A DNA stretch of 64,000 nt from G965229605 sp965229605 (GTDB lineage Bacteria; Pseudomonadota; Alphaproteobacteria; CBDDJK01): contig OZ245892.1 in assembly GCA_965229605.1 (NCBI GenBank), forward strand, positions 2,480,001 to 2,544,000. The letters are read 5' to 3'. The notes below the pieces were generated by a model that saw only the letters and a list, made by a program, of their open reading frames with translations, ran no database searches and had not been told where the DNA came from. Both the position numbers and the translations under genes were made by a program. This document shows, in pieces, positions 15,452-24,318 of this stretch. Each line of letters starts with the position of its first letter. Within the stretch, counting starts at the first letter, position 1.

Positions 15452-17893
15452 TCAATGCGTTATAGGCTTGGTCGATTCGTCCGATGAATCGTCCGAGTCC
15501 GATGCTAGCGCAGAGGAGGCAGAGTCTTCTTCTTCCTCAAGGTCGCTCCATTCAATCGGCTCCAGCGGCTGGGTCAGGGCGTGGAACAGAACCTCGTCAA
15601 TCGTGCCGACCGGAATGATTTCCATATTTTCACGAACGATTTCAGGGACTTCTTCCAGGTCCTTTTCATTTTCAGACGGAATCAGTACTTTTTTGACCCC
15701 GCCACGCAAGGCTGCCAGCAGCTTTTCTTTCAAGCCACCAATCGGCAGCACCCGGCCGCGCAGGGTGATTTCCCCGGTCATCCCGACATCGCGATGAATG
15801 GGAATATCCGTCAAAACCGACACCATGGCGGTCATCATGCCAATCCCGGCAGACGGCCCGTCTTTTGGCGTGGCCCCTTCAGGCACATGGACGTGGATGT
15901 TCTTCTTCTTGAAGACTTTTGGATGAATCCCGAAGTTTGGCGCCCGGCTTTTAATCAGATTGGACGCAGCTTCGATTGATTCCTGCATGACATTGCCCAA
16001 TTTACCAGTCTTGGTGAACTTCCCGTCGCCAGCCATGGTCACGGCTTCAATGGTCAAAAGCTCGCCCCCGACCTCGGTCCAGGCCAGGCCGGTCACCACA
16101 CCGACTTGATCATCATCGTCAATCTGGCCATAGCGGAACTTGCGCACCCCGGCGAAATCTTTCAGATTTTCGGCATTGACGGTGACGGTTTTATCCTCTT
16201 CAGCGACAATGCGCTTGACCGTTTTCCGCGCCAGACGGGCGATTTCACGCTCCAGATTCCGCACCCCGGCTTCGCGCGTATAATAGTGCAAAAGATCGGT
16301 GATGCCACTGTCTTCAATCTGAAACTCCTTTTGCGACAGCCCGTGGTCTTCGCGCTGCTTGGGAATCAGATGGCGCTTGGCAATCTCTTTCTTCTCCACC
16401 TCGGTATAACCCGCAATGCGAATGACCTCCAGCCGGTCAATCAAAGGCTGCGGCAAATTCATACTATTGGCCGTGGTGACAAACATGACCTGCGACAGAT
16501 CATAGTCAATCTCCATATAATGATCATTAAAGGTGTTATTCTGCTCCGGATCCAGCACCTCCAGAAGCGCAGAAGACGGATCACCCCGCCAGTCAGCCCC
16601 CAGCTTGTCAATCTCATCCAGCAAAAACAACGGATTAGACGTTTTCGCCTTCTTCATCCCCTGAATGACCTTGCCCGGCATCGAGCCAATATAGGTGCGA
16701 CGGTGACCCCGAATTTCAGCCTCATCCCGCACACCGCCCAGACTCATCCGAACAAACTCCCGGCCCGTCGCCCGCGCAATCGACTTGCCAAGCGACGTCT
16801 TGCCAACCCCCGGCGGACCAACCAGACATAAAATCGGACCCTTGATCTTCTTCTGACGCGCCTGAACCGCCAGATATTCAATAATCCGCTCCTTCACCTT
16901 CTCAAGACCGTAATGATCCGTGTCCAGCACCTCTTGCGCGCCCGTCAGATCATGCTTGATCCGGCTGTACTTCTTCCACGGAATCGAAACCATCCAGTCC
17001 AGATAATTGCGAACAACCGTCGCCTCCGCCGACATCGGACTCATCGATTTCAACTTGCGTAACTCGGCAACCGCCTTCTCCCGCGCCTCCTTCGACAGCT
17101 TCAAAGACGCAATCTTCGATTCAAGCTCCTCAAGCTCGTCCGGCGTTTCCTCCGAATCCCCCAACTCCCGCTTGATCGCCTTGATCTGCTCGTTCAAATA
17201 ATACTCGCGCTGGCTGCGCTCCATCTGACGCTTCACACGATTGCGAATCTTCTTCTCAACCTGCAAAACACCAATCTCGCTCTCCATCAAACCGTAAATC
17301 CGCTCCAGACGCTGCGCAGGAGACAATGCCTCCAGCAACTCCTGCTTCTGAGGAATCCGTAAACTCAAATGCTGCGCAATATTGTCCGCCAACTCCCCCG
17401 GCTCCTCAATCTGCGAAACAGCCGAAAAAACCTCGTTCGGAATCTTCTTGTTATGAGACAAATAATTCTCAAAACGACCAACAACCATCCGCATCAAAGC
17501 CTTCAATTCCTCCGAATCCTCCGGCTCCTCATCAAGCGGAGTGATCTCCGCAAGCTGGTAACCGTTCTCAACCTTCACACCGTGAATCTTCACACGATGC
17601 TCCCCCTCAACCAGCAACTTAACCGTCTGATCAGGAAGCCGAAGCAACTGCATAATCGACGCAACCGTCCCAACCTTGAATAAATCCTCCTCCTGAGGGT
17701 CTTGAGTCTCCTCCTCACACTGGGTCACCAAAACCAGCTTCGTCTCCTCCGAAACCGCATACTCCAATGACTTCACCGACCGCTCCCGACCTACAAATAA
17801 AGGCGCAATCATATGCGGAAAAACAACTATATTCCTCAAAGGCAAAACTGGAAGCTTCGTAACCTTCGGCTTTCTCGTCGATTGGGACATCAT
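15452..17893 (-). CDS. lon: ATP-dependent protease Lon
   Basis: The 813-residue product is a full-length LonA. It has an N-terminal substrate-binding domain (PVLPLRNIVVFPHM), a AAA+ module with Walker A GPPGVGKT near residue 360 and Walker B FLLDEIDK, and a C-terminal serine-lysine protease domain. The catalytic serine is in PKDGPSAGIGM and the lysine in the GGLKEKLLAA segment. It degrades misfolded and short-lived regulatory proteins. The start is preceded by AAGGAG. A second in-frame ATG is the next codon. The acidic, serine-rich C-terminal tail (about 30 residues) is longer than in many homologues. Confidence 0.97.
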   Translation of the reverse strand: MMSQSTRKPKVTKLPVLPLRNIVVFPHMIAPLFVGRERSVKSLEYAVSEETKLVLVTQCEEETQDPQEEDLFKVGTVASIMQLLRLPDQTVKLLVEGEHRVKIHGVKVENGYQLAEITPLDEEPEDSEELKALMRMVVGRFENYLSHNKKIPNEVFSAVSQIEEPGELADNIAQHLSLRIPQKQELLEALSPAQRLERIYGLMESEIGVLQVEKKIRNRVKRQMERSQREYYLNEQIKAIKRELGDSEETPDELEELESKIASLKLSKEAREKAVAELRKLKSMSPMSAEATVVRNYLDWMVSIPWKKYSRIKHDLTGAQEVLDTDHYGLEKVKERIIEYLAVQARQKKIKGPILCLVGPPGVGKTSLGKSIARATGREFVRMSLGGVRDEAEIRGHRRTYIGSMPGKVIQGMKKAKTSNPLFLLDEIDKLGADWRGDPSSALLEVLDPEQNNTFNDHYMEIDYDLSQVMFVTTANSMNLPQPLIDRLEVIRIAGYTEVEKKEIAKRHLIPKQREDHGLSQKEFQIEDSGITDLLHYYTREAGVRNLEREIARLARKTVKRIVAEEDKTVTVNAENLKDFAGVRKFRYGQIDDDDQVGVVTGLAWTEVGGELLTIEAVTMAGDGKFTKTGKLGNVMQESIEAASNLIKSRAPNFGIHPKVFKKKNIHVHVPEGATPKDGPSAGIGMMTAMVSVLTDIPIHRDVGMTGEITLRGRVLPIGGLKEKLLAALRGGVKKVLIPSENEKDLEEVPEIVRENMEIIPVGTIDEVLFHALTQPLEPIEWSDLEEEEDSASSALASDSDDSSDESTKPITH

Positions 17894-18106
17894 ATATCTC
17901 CTTGTTGCGCTCGAGGTCTGGCACTCAAGCCCCAGCTAAAGCGTATGCTGTGACCCCTATATCGGACTATTTGAGCCATTACGCAAGAGCAAGCAACAAA
18001 TTATCTCAAGTTTGCTTGTATGCATATCCGCTATCTTTTATATTTCAAACCATAAAACCCGTACCAGAAGTCGCTATTACCCCTGAAAGCAGTATAAAAT
18101 CAGGCC

Positions 18107-19408
18107 ATGACGAAAATTCTTGCACAAAAAGGATATGTCTCCAGCCTCGCTATCCTGTGGGTGGCTCTTGCCTGTTTTTCTCCAGTCAGGGCGCAGGACA
18201 TCTTTACAGCCCCCCCGATCTCCGTCGAAGCCCGCGCTCAATCCGAACTCGCCGCCAAGAATATTGCCCTCGACCGGGCGAAAGCCCTGGCTCTAGGGAA
18301 GATTTTTGACCGGCTAACGCTCGATACGCCCGGATTCAAAGTCTCCGACATTCCTGCTGGCCAGATCGAGGAAATGATCCGCGACATGCGGATTGATCAG
18401 GAAAGATTTGGCGGCGGTCAATATCTGGCCCGAGTCACCGTCCGCTTCTTCCCCAATCGGGTGATCGGTTTTTTCACACGCAACCAGATTCAATATAGTA
18501 TATCTGTCGGCCCAAATTTAGTGGTTTTGCCGCTTCTGGAGCTGGGGGAGCAGCAGTTGCTCTGGCAGTCCGGCAATCCCTGGGCCACTGTCTGGCAAGC
18601 CCTTGCCGAACAAAGAACCCCTGATCAGGAAATCCCCGATCCCCAACCATCCACCCCGCAAACAACCACCGGCTTTCCGGCAGAATTCGTCAAGACCCGC
18701 CAGGTCAGCGATGGATTGCTGGGAATGATTGTACCGTTTTCGGATGCACCGGATCAGGCCGCCTTGCCGGTCGCGCGTGTGCAGCAATCCCTGCCGCCGG
18801 GAGACCCGGCCATTCGTGATGCAGGGCGCAGTTTGCTGGCCGGGCGTTATGGCACGGACGGGATTTTGATTGCCAGTTTGAAACTGGATCGCTTCGGGGT
18901 CGGAGAACTTGCTGAATTGTCTTTATTTCCTGATGCGCCTGCCTGGCGCAATGTTGTTATCCCCTTGCGCTTTTCATCGGATTCCGGTGAATCGCGTGAA
19001 GCCTTTCTGGCCCGTATTGCCCGCGAGACCGTCGCCGCTTTGAACCGGATCTGGATTACCCGGACTTTTGTTGTTCCCGATGCCCCGCTTCAAACCGTGC
19101 CTGTGCGGATTGACCTGACCGGCGGCTTGCAGGAATGGCTGGAGATTGAGCGCGTGATCAAGACCTTGCCCGGGATGAAAACCCTTGAGATCAAGTCGCT
19201 CAGCGTTGATCGGGCCTATGTCTGGATCAACCAGCAGGGCGGGGAGGGCAATTTATCAATTGCGCTGGCCGGAGCGGGCTATCAGCTTTTTCTACCCCCT
19301 GCGGACGAAAGTCTGGATAGCGGCCCGGATAATGGCCTACAGGGTCAAGCAGCGCAAGGGATTCCGACAAACAGCACCTGGCGTTTACTTCAAAAAAATA
19401 CACCCTGA
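18107..19408 (+). CDS. DUF2066-containing exported protein
   Basis: This 433-residue protein begins with a signal peptide ending near SPVRAQD and matches the DUF2066 family of envelope proteins. The first 150 residues include the family-like AKNIALDRAKALALGKIFDRLT and a VRFFPNRVIGFF strand. The function of the family is unknown. It is transcribed divergently from lon with about 210 bp between the starts. The next gene is convergent, so it is probably a single-gene unit. Confidence 0.75.
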   Translation: MTKILAQKGYVSSLAILWVALACFSPVRAQDIFTAPPISVEARAQSELAAKNIALDRAKALALGKIFDRLTLDTPGFKVSDIPAGQIEEMIRDMRIDQERFGGGQYLARVTVRFFPNRVIGFFTRNQIQYSISVGPNLVVLPLLELGEQQLLWQSGNPWATVWQALAEQRTPDQEIPDPQPSTPQTTTGFPAEFVKTRQVSDGLLGMIVPFSDAPDQAALPVARVQQSLPPGDPAIRDAGRSLLAGRYGTDGILIASLKLDRFGVGELAELSLFPDAPAWRNVVIPLRFSSDSGESREAFLARIARETVAALNRIWITRTFVVPDAPLQTVPVRIDLTGGLQEWLEIERVIKTLPGMKTLEIKSLSVDRAYVWINQQGGEGNLSIALAGAGYQLFLPPADESLDSGPDNGLQGQAAQGIPTNSTWRLLQKNTP

Positions 19409-19424
19409 TAGGGGTGAAGGCTTC

Positions 19425-20594
19425 TCAAACCGTGTTCAGCAATTCCCCGTGATGGGTTTTCTGGCGCAAGAAAGCGGCTCTTTGCGGGGTTAGAAGCACG
19501 TCATCTCCCGGTCGATAGGCATTTGGCCCCAGATTGGGGGCATTGCTGATGCGGATTTGTGCGGCTTCTTCATCATATAAAAAAGGCAGACACGCAAAGC
19601 GTTCACCGCGTGAAACGGCGGTCACCTGATGCAGCAGGGAACCTGAAAATACAATTGCCCCGCCCGGTGTCGGGCGATAGCGACGCTTTCCATATTCAGG
19701 AAAGATCAGATCACCGCCTTCAAAATCCTCGTTCAGATTGATGGAGACAGCAAAACGCCGATGCGCGGTGCCGGGGGTGGTATTGTCGCGGTGAGGCATG
19801 AAATGTCCGCCATCTTCGGCATTATAATTGGCCACCATGAAGCGTTCGATACGGGTCGGCAGAAAATTGCTGGCCCGATAGATTTCGGGTGCAACGCGGA
19901 TTCGCACGGCTTCTTTAATCCGTTCAATCACGCCCGCGTCCTGAATGATAAAGTCGCGCCGCCGTTTATGGCGATGGTTAAAGACCTCGACCGTGCGGCC
20001 ATCTCGGATGACCATACTGCCGGATTCGTGACCGCCGTCCTGACGGTAAATATCGATCAGGTCACGGCAAAGCTGGGCATCAAAGACCCGGGGAACCGGA
20101 ATAACCGGGGCCCAGCCAGGTGTATTTTCTGGTGAGTCAAGGTCTGGGAGTGTCGGGATGATATCGACAAGGGCGGCCCATTGGTCAAGGCTGGCGCGGG
20201 CAATCACGCGCAAATTGAGGTCAAGAAGGTAGATTTGCGGTGAATTTCCATATTGGTCATAAACCTTTCCGCTGGTGTCATAGAAGAAGCGGATGGGTCC
20301 ATAGGGGTCTTGAGGTTTCAGCTTTTCTTCGTCTTTAGGGTCGGCAGTAATTGCGAAAAAAGCGAGGGTTGCGGTTGAGAAGAGATGTTTATTGTCTTCG
20401 ATTCCTTTAAGAAATGCGGCGGCTTCAGGATCGCTGGAGGAGGAAAAGCAGGCCAGCATGATATAGCGTCCTGCGACGGTATCGAAGGAAAACAGGGCAT
20501 TGCCGTTTGAGCATGGCAGGCTGAAGCCGGAGACTCGTTCACCCAGGTTAAAATGAAAATAGGTTACAGATTTTTTAGGTTCTGTCTTTGCCAT
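19425..20594 (-). CDS. Redoxin domain fused to a 2-oxoglutarate/Fe(II) prolyl hydroxylase domain
   Basis: The 389-residue protein joins two modules. Residues about 10-150 look like an AhpC/TSA-type thioredoxin fold (GERVSGFSLPCSNGNALFSF, then LACFSSSSDPE with a candidate reactive cysteine). Residues about 220-360 form a prolyl 4-hydroxylase-type oxygenase with the iron ligands in MPHRDNT and LLHQVTAVSRG and an arginine after them for 2-oxoglutarate. A substrate cannot be named. It could hydroxylate a protein prolyl residue or a peptide, coupled to redox sensing. It is a stand-alone gene. Confidence 0.8.
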   Translation of the reverse strand: MAKTEPKKSVTYFHFNLGERVSGFSLPCSNGNALFSFDTVAGRYIMLACFSSSSDPEAAAFLKGIEDNKHLFSTATLAFFAITADPKDEEKLKPQDPYGPIRFFYDTSGKVYDQYGNSPQIYLLDLNLRVIARASLDQWAALVDIIPTLPDLDSPENTPGWAPVIPVPRVFDAQLCRDLIDIYRQDGGHESGSMVIRDGRTVEVFNHRHKRRRDFIIQDAGVIERIKEAVRIRVAPEIYRASNFLPTRIERFMVANYNAEDGGHFMPHRDNTTPGTAHRRFAVSINLNEDFEGGDLIFPEYGKRRYRPTPGGAIVFSGSLLHQVTAVSRGERFACLPFLYDEEAAQIRISNAPNLGPNAYRPGDDVLLTPQRAAFLRQKTHHGELLNTV

Positions 20595-20624
20595 TTTTCA
20601 TTTTGTCCTTTATCCGGGCTATTT

Positions 20625-21155
20625 TTATGATTTGGAGGGGTTGACTGGCATAACCGGGCCAGAGCGGCTTGCAAGAAACCCGGGTTCGATTTCCATCCCC
20701 ATAAAGGTCAAAGGCACAACCGGACCCGGCAGCCAGAGGTTTTGCACAACGGCAACCGAAAAGCCTTGCGGGGCATAATAGCCGGGATCGCCAACGATTA
20801 AAACGGCTGGAAAGGCTTTTTCGCGTACCAGTGAAAGGCCAGCGCTGACCAGCGCGCGTCCGGCTCCTTGCCCGCGTAACTCCGGCAGCACGGCCAGCGG
20901 GCCCAGAAGCGGAATCTGTACTTCGTCTGGTAATTTGCAGGGCCAGAAGCGCAGACTGCCGACCAATTTTCCTGTGACAATAGCCGGGGCTGTAGAAGCC
21001 ACCAGCGACAGATCGGATAAAGGCGCAATCCCGTCGCGAAATTGATAGACCGTTCGTTTCTTGCGCTCTTCTCGGCCAAAACTGGTGACAATCAGGCTTT
21101 CAATCGCGGCCTGATCGGCGGGCTTTTCCGGGCGAATGGTAAAGGATTCAGACAT
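20625..21155 (-). CDS. GNAT-family N-acetyltransferase
   Basis: The 176-residue protein has the GNAT acetyl-CoA pyrophosphate loop RGQGAGRAL near residue 90, preceded by the usual LGPLAVLPELR strand, and fits YhbS-like N-acetyltransferases. The start at 21155 (MSESFTIRP) is the natural one. The frame is also open upstream through the end of the miniature element, so an alternative start at 21200 would add a 15-residue leader MNLMGPDPRDQAKET, partly element-derived. Its substrate is unknown. Confidence 0.85.
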   Translation of the reverse strand: MSESFTIRPEKPADQAAIESLIVTSFGREERKKRTVYQFRDGIAPLSDLSLVASTAPAIVTGKLVGSLRFWPCKLPDEVQIPLLGPLAVLPELRGQGAGRALVSAGLSLVREKAFPAVLIVGDPGYYAPQGFSVAVVQNLWLPGPVVPLTFMGMEIEPGFLASRSGPVMPVNPSKS

Positions 21156-21177
21156 CGTTTCTTTTGCTTGATCTCTA

Positions 21178-21448
21178 GGGTCAGGACCCATAAGATTCAT
21201 TCATTCTGCGCGTGTCAAATTTTTGATAGATGGGCTTGAAAAACGCGCAGCGACTAGCCATAGCTAATCGCAAGCGGTTTGAAAGCTCAGATACAAAAAT
21301 TTGCCGCGCCTTTACAAGGTTGGTCAATAAAGGCAAATCTACGGCTTCAAACAAGCTCACCATAGATATGACTATGCTTTCGCTCGTTTTCATTGTATCT
21401 TTACCTTTCTTGACCAACAGAATGGATGAATTTTATGGGTCCTGACCC
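21178..21448. mobile_element. Miniature inverted-repeat element, copy 2
   Basis: This copy is also 271 bp, in the same orientation as copy 1, and differs from it at about ten positions (roughly 96 percent identical). TA flanks it at 21176-21177 and 21449-21450. It lies just upstream of the GNAT gene. Its left end, read leftwards, contains two in-frame ATG codons that run without a stop into the GNAT frame. Confidence 0.85.
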
Positions 21449-21547
21449 TAATTTATCAGGACATAAAACGCTTTGTGATGAAGCGACAGTTCAATTCATG
21501 CATAAAAAGTGCCAATTCCCAATCTGACACATGCGCCTGATATCCTG

Positions 21548-22000
21548 ATGAATTTTTATTGTGATTCGCCCGAAAGCGTAAAAGTTTTTGCCGCCCGGCT
21601 TGCGCCTCTGCTGCGGGCCGGGGATTGTCTTTTGCTGAACGGACCTCTGGCGGTTGGCAAAACCCATTTTGTCCAGACTCTGGCCGCTGTGATGGAGGTT
21701 CAAGACAATGTGACCAGCCCGACCTATACGCTGGTCCATCTTTATCAAACCGTCTCTTTGCCGCTGGTTCATGTCGATGCCTACCGGCTGAAATCGGTCG
21801 AGGAATACGAGGACCTGGCCCTGTATGACCAACAAATCAACGCAATAACCCTGATCGAATGGGGAGAAAAGGTGCAAGCAGTCCATCCCGATGCGCTGTC
21901 GCTTAATTTCTCATTTGAAGCCGACAATCAACGGCGCATAGCCGGAAACGCGCAATCTAAACGCTGGACTCCGGTGCTGGACCAGATTTTCAGCCCCTGA
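21548..22000 (+). CDS. tsaE: TsaE, ATPase of the tRNA t6A37 synthesis complex
   Basis: The 150-residue protein from the ATG at 21548 matches TsaE: an N-terminal helix (FAARLAPLLRAGDCLLL), a P-loop GPLAVGKTHF, a SPTYTLVHLY switch region, HVDAYRL and IEWGEKV. TsaE works with TsaB and TsaD to make N6-threonylcarbamoyladenosine at position 37 of ANN-decoding tRNAs. An in-frame GTG at 21509 would give a longer form. tsaB follows after 24 bp. In many alphaproteobacteria amgK, murU, addB, addA follow tsaE, but here amgK and murU are absent from the interval. Confidence 0.93.
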   Translation: MNFYCDSPESVKVFAARLAPLLRAGDCLLLNGPLAVGKTHFVQTLAAVMEVQDNVTSPTYTLVHLYQTVSLPLVHVDAYRLKSVEEYEDLALYDQQINAITLIEWGEKVQAVHPDALSLNFSFEADNQRRIAGNAQSKRWTPVLDQIFSP

Positions 22001-22024
22001 TATTATACCTGTGCAATCTTTCAC

Positions 22025-22738
22025 ATGACAATTCTTCTGGCAATCGATCTGGCGGCTCCCGATAAACAACTGGTGCTTGGTCAGCGGCAGGGTGGAAATG
22101 CACCAACCGTGCTTTTCGCTGACCCGCTTGATAGCCAGTTTGACAGTGCGGTCGTCTTGGCGGGCTCACTGGAAAATGCCTTAAAAACCAAAGGACTGGT
22201 GCCGGGGGATATAGGCCAGATCGCTGTCAACCTTGGACCCGGCCCATTAAATGCCACGCGCTGTGCCGTGACTTTTGCCAATGGCTTATCCTTTGGCTTG
22301 AAAGCTCCAATCGTGCCGCTGGACTATTTTGACCTCCTGTATCGAGAATATCAGGAAAAAACTTCCGCCGCATCAAACCCGCTTCTCTGTTTGCGGACCA
22401 TCAGCCGCCAAAAAGGCTTTGCGGCTCTTTACAGGGGTAAAAAGGTCCCTCTACACCGTTCCTGCGGAATGTTTGAACCAGCCATCGTGACCGCTCTTAA
22501 AGCATTAGAGGGCGAAGAGACCGACACACTTGCGCTTGCCGGATATTTTCCCCAAACAGACCTTGATCTGTCCAGTTTTTCGCCCATTTATAACAAGATC
22601 ACTGATACCGGGATTAAAAGCCCGTCTGCTGCTGTTCTTCTGGCAGCCGCATGGGACATACTCGATCAGGGAAAAGGCCAGCTGACTCCCCTGGAACCGG
22701 TCAGTGAATGGTCCGGGGGCTATGATTTTTGCGCGTAA
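22025..22738 (+). CDS. tsaB: TsaB, tRNA t6A37 synthesis subunit
   Basis: This 237-residue protein is a divergent TsaB: it opens with the actin-like ILLAIDLAAPDKQLVLG and has the GQIAVNLGPGPLNATRCAVTFANGL segment matching the GxFTGxRxG region of TsaB/TsaD. TsaB is the inactive partner that dimerises with TsaD. Its position 24 bp after tsaE supports the call. The canonical Gly-Ser-Phe-Thr is replaced here by GPLNAT, so it is an unusual variant. Confidence 0.85.
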   Translation: MTILLAIDLAAPDKQLVLGQRQGGNAPTVLFADPLDSQFDSAVVLAGSLENALKTKGLVPGDIGQIAVNLGPGPLNATRCAVTFANGLSFGLKAPIVPLDYFDLLYREYQEKTSAASNPLLCLRTISRQKGFAALYRGKKVPLHRSCGMFEPAIVTALKALEGEETDTLALAGYFPQTDLDLSSFSPIYNKITDTGIKSPSAAVLLAAAWDILDQGKGQLTPLEPVSEWSGGYDFCA

Positions 22739-22766
22739 ACCTATTTAATCAATAAGGAGAAAGCCT

Positions 22767-23045
22767 ATGCAGGTGGCCCAGAAAATGCAGGAAAAACTTG
22801 AAAATGGCCTCGAAATCACGCAGCTTGATATTGAAAATCAATCCCATCTGCATTCAGGCCATAAAGGCTCCCCAGGCACCGGCGAATCGCATTTTCATGT
22901 GACGATTGTCAGTCCTGCATTTGATGGCTTGGGAAAGATTGACCGCCAGCGTCTTGTTCATCACTTGTTAAAGGATGAACTGGCTGGACCCGTCCATGCG
23001 CTTTCAATGGTGCTAAAGACCCCGGGCGAAGCCCATACAGTTTGA
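22767..23045 (+). CDS. BolA-family protein
   Basis: The 92-residue protein fits the BolA family: a helix, then a conserved HLHSGHKG loop, SHFHVTIVSPAFDGL, a helix rich in basic residues (RQRLVHHLL) and the C-terminal VHALSMVLKTPGEA. BolA proteins partner with monothiol glutaredoxins in iron-sulfur handling, and the conserved histidine near residue 56 is a typical ligand. A good GGAGAA ribosome-binding site precedes the start. A copy of the miniature element follows its stop by 18 bp. Confidence 0.92.
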   Translation: MQVAQKMQEKLENGLEITQLDIENQSHLHSGHKGSPGTGESHFHVTIVSPAFDGLGKIDRQRLVHHLLKDELAGPVHALSMVLKTPGEAHTV

Positions 23046-23063
23046 AAATAACCGAAAGTCTTA

Positions 23064-23333
23064 GGGTCAGGACTCATAAAATTCATCCATTCTGTTGGTC
23101 AAGAAAGGTAAAGATACAATGAAAACAAGCGAAAGCATAGTCATATCTACGGTGAGCTTGTTTGAAGCCGTAGATTTGCCTTTATTGACCAACCTTGTAA
23201 AGGCGCGGCAAATTTTTGTATCTGAACTTTCAAACCGCTTGCAATTAGCGATGCTAGTCGCTGCGCGCTTTTCAAGCCCATCTATCAAAAATTTGACACG
23301 CGCAGAATGAATGAATCTTATGAGTCCTGACCC
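23064..23333. mobile_element. Miniature inverted-repeat element, copy 3 (opposite orientation)
   Basis: This 270-bp copy is inverted relative to copies 1 and 2 and flanked by TA at 23062-23063 and 23334-23335. A one-base deletion disrupts the internal reading frame seen in the other copies. Its right end provides ATG codons at 23311 and 23320 in frame with csaA and leaves only five bases between the TA and the csaA ATG, so the native leader of csaA has been displaced. Confidence 0.85.
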
Positions 23334-23340
23334 TAGCACT

Positions 23341-23673
23341 ATGATCAGTTATGACGATTTCCTGAAAGTCGATATCCGTGTCGGCACCATTGTTCAGGCT
23401 GAGGAATTTCCAGAAGCCCGGCGGCCTGCCTATCGGCTCTGGGTGGATTTTGGCCCGGAGATCGGGGTTTTAAAAAGCTCGGCCCAGATTACTCAGAATT
23501 ATACCCGCGAAAAGCTGGTCGGCCTACAGGTGAGTGCTGTTGTCAATTTTCCTGAAAAACAGATCGGCCCGATGAAATCTCAATGTCTGGTGCTGGGTTT
23601 TCCAGATCAGGCGGGCAATGTCGTACTCGTCCGCCCCGATCAACCGGTCCCAAATGGCGGCCGCCTTTATTAA
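23341..23673 (+). CDS. csaA: CsaA-type tRNA-binding-domain chaperone
   Basis: From the ATG at 23341 (MISYDDFLKVDIRVGTIVQAEEFPEAR) the product is 110 residues, the usual CsaA length. It has the OB-fold tRNA-binding domain signature, including the KSSAQIT strand and the C-terminal VPNGGRLY. CsaA is a dimeric protein with export-related chaperone activity in Bacillus. No ribosome-binding site precedes 23341. The miniature element lies immediately upstream and offers in-frame starts at 23311 and 23320, giving a leader MNLMSPDPST. Which start is used is unclear. Confidence 0.9.
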   Translation: MISYDDFLKVDIRVGTIVQAEEFPEARRPAYRLWVDFGPEIGVLKSSAQITQNYTREKLVGLQVSAVVNFPEKQIGPMKSQCLVLGFPDQAGNVVLVRPDQPVPNGGRLY

Positions 23674-23713
23674 CTCAAAAACCTTGATTTGCGCCTATTT
23701 TTCTTTACATGAT

Positions 23714-23863
23714 ATGAAAATGAATGCCGCAACCGATGAGCTGGTGACTAAATCACACTTTGATTCAAAACTTGCTGAACTGGAATTGCGCCTGACGGTT
23801 CGGATGGGCGGGATGATTGCTGTTGCCACAGCCGTCCTGCTGGCTTTTGATAAATTTCTATAA
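23714..23863 (+). CDS. Small protein resembling the C-terminus of DUF1640/CCDC90 proteins
   Basis: A 49-residue frame begins at 23714, with a helical segment KSHFDSKLAELELRL and a C-terminal membrane helix MGGMIAVATAVLLAFDKFL. This is the coiled-coil-plus-membrane-anchor tail seen in DUF1640-type proteins, but much shorter than the family. It has no clear ribosome-binding site and its partner is unknown. It lies 40 bp after csaA and may be a relic. Confidence 0.45.
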   Translation: MKMNAATDELVTKSHFDSKLAELELRLTVRMGGMIAVATAVLLAFDKFL

Positions 23864-23898
23864 CGGTTGTCGTGGGTAAATAGCCCTACTCAATCGCC

Positions 23899-24228
23899 CT
23901 ATTCAACTGGACGGGCACCCGTATTATACGGATCAGGCCGATCATAACATTCCACCGCCCCAAGCGTGCGATAGCAATAGATAAGCGGTTCAATATATTC
24001 AACAATTCTGGCTGGTGAACGGCACAAAGGCCCTTTATCCTCCATGCGCCGGATGGCGTTGCAATCCTTGCCGGTGGCATATTCCGCCAAGAGATCGGTT
24101 GGCAGCTTGTCTTCCATAACGACAACGCTGGTGCTGGCCGCAAGCAGGCTGACTCCAAGCCCGCCAGCCGTGCAACCGGCCAGACTGGCAAAGGCGGTGA
24201 TAAGAACAGCGGCTTGAAGGAATCGCAT
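23899..24228 (-). CDS. Small lipoprotein, function unknown
   Basis: This 109-residue protein has a signal sequence ending in the lipobox LAGC near residue 19, so it should be a lipoprotein. The mature part is a Gly/Ala/Ser-rich segment followed by a short conserved-looking domain with four cysteines (KDCNAIRR, PLCRSPA, LIYCYRTL, VECYDRP). It is convergent with the small gene to its left and divergent from addB. I do not recognise a function. Confidence 0.7.
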   Translation of the reverse strand: MRFLQAAVLITAFASLAGCTAGGLGVSLLAASTSVVVMEDKLPTDLLAEYATGKDCNAIRRMEDKGPLCRSPARIVEYIEPLIYCYRTLGAVECYDRPDPYNTGARPVE

Positions 24229-24318
24229 GACCTGATATGATCCGTTTTAAAGGCCTATATAAAAGATAAGGTATTTTTTAGGCATGCAAAAACCAGACCA
24301 GAGTTTATATCAGAATAG

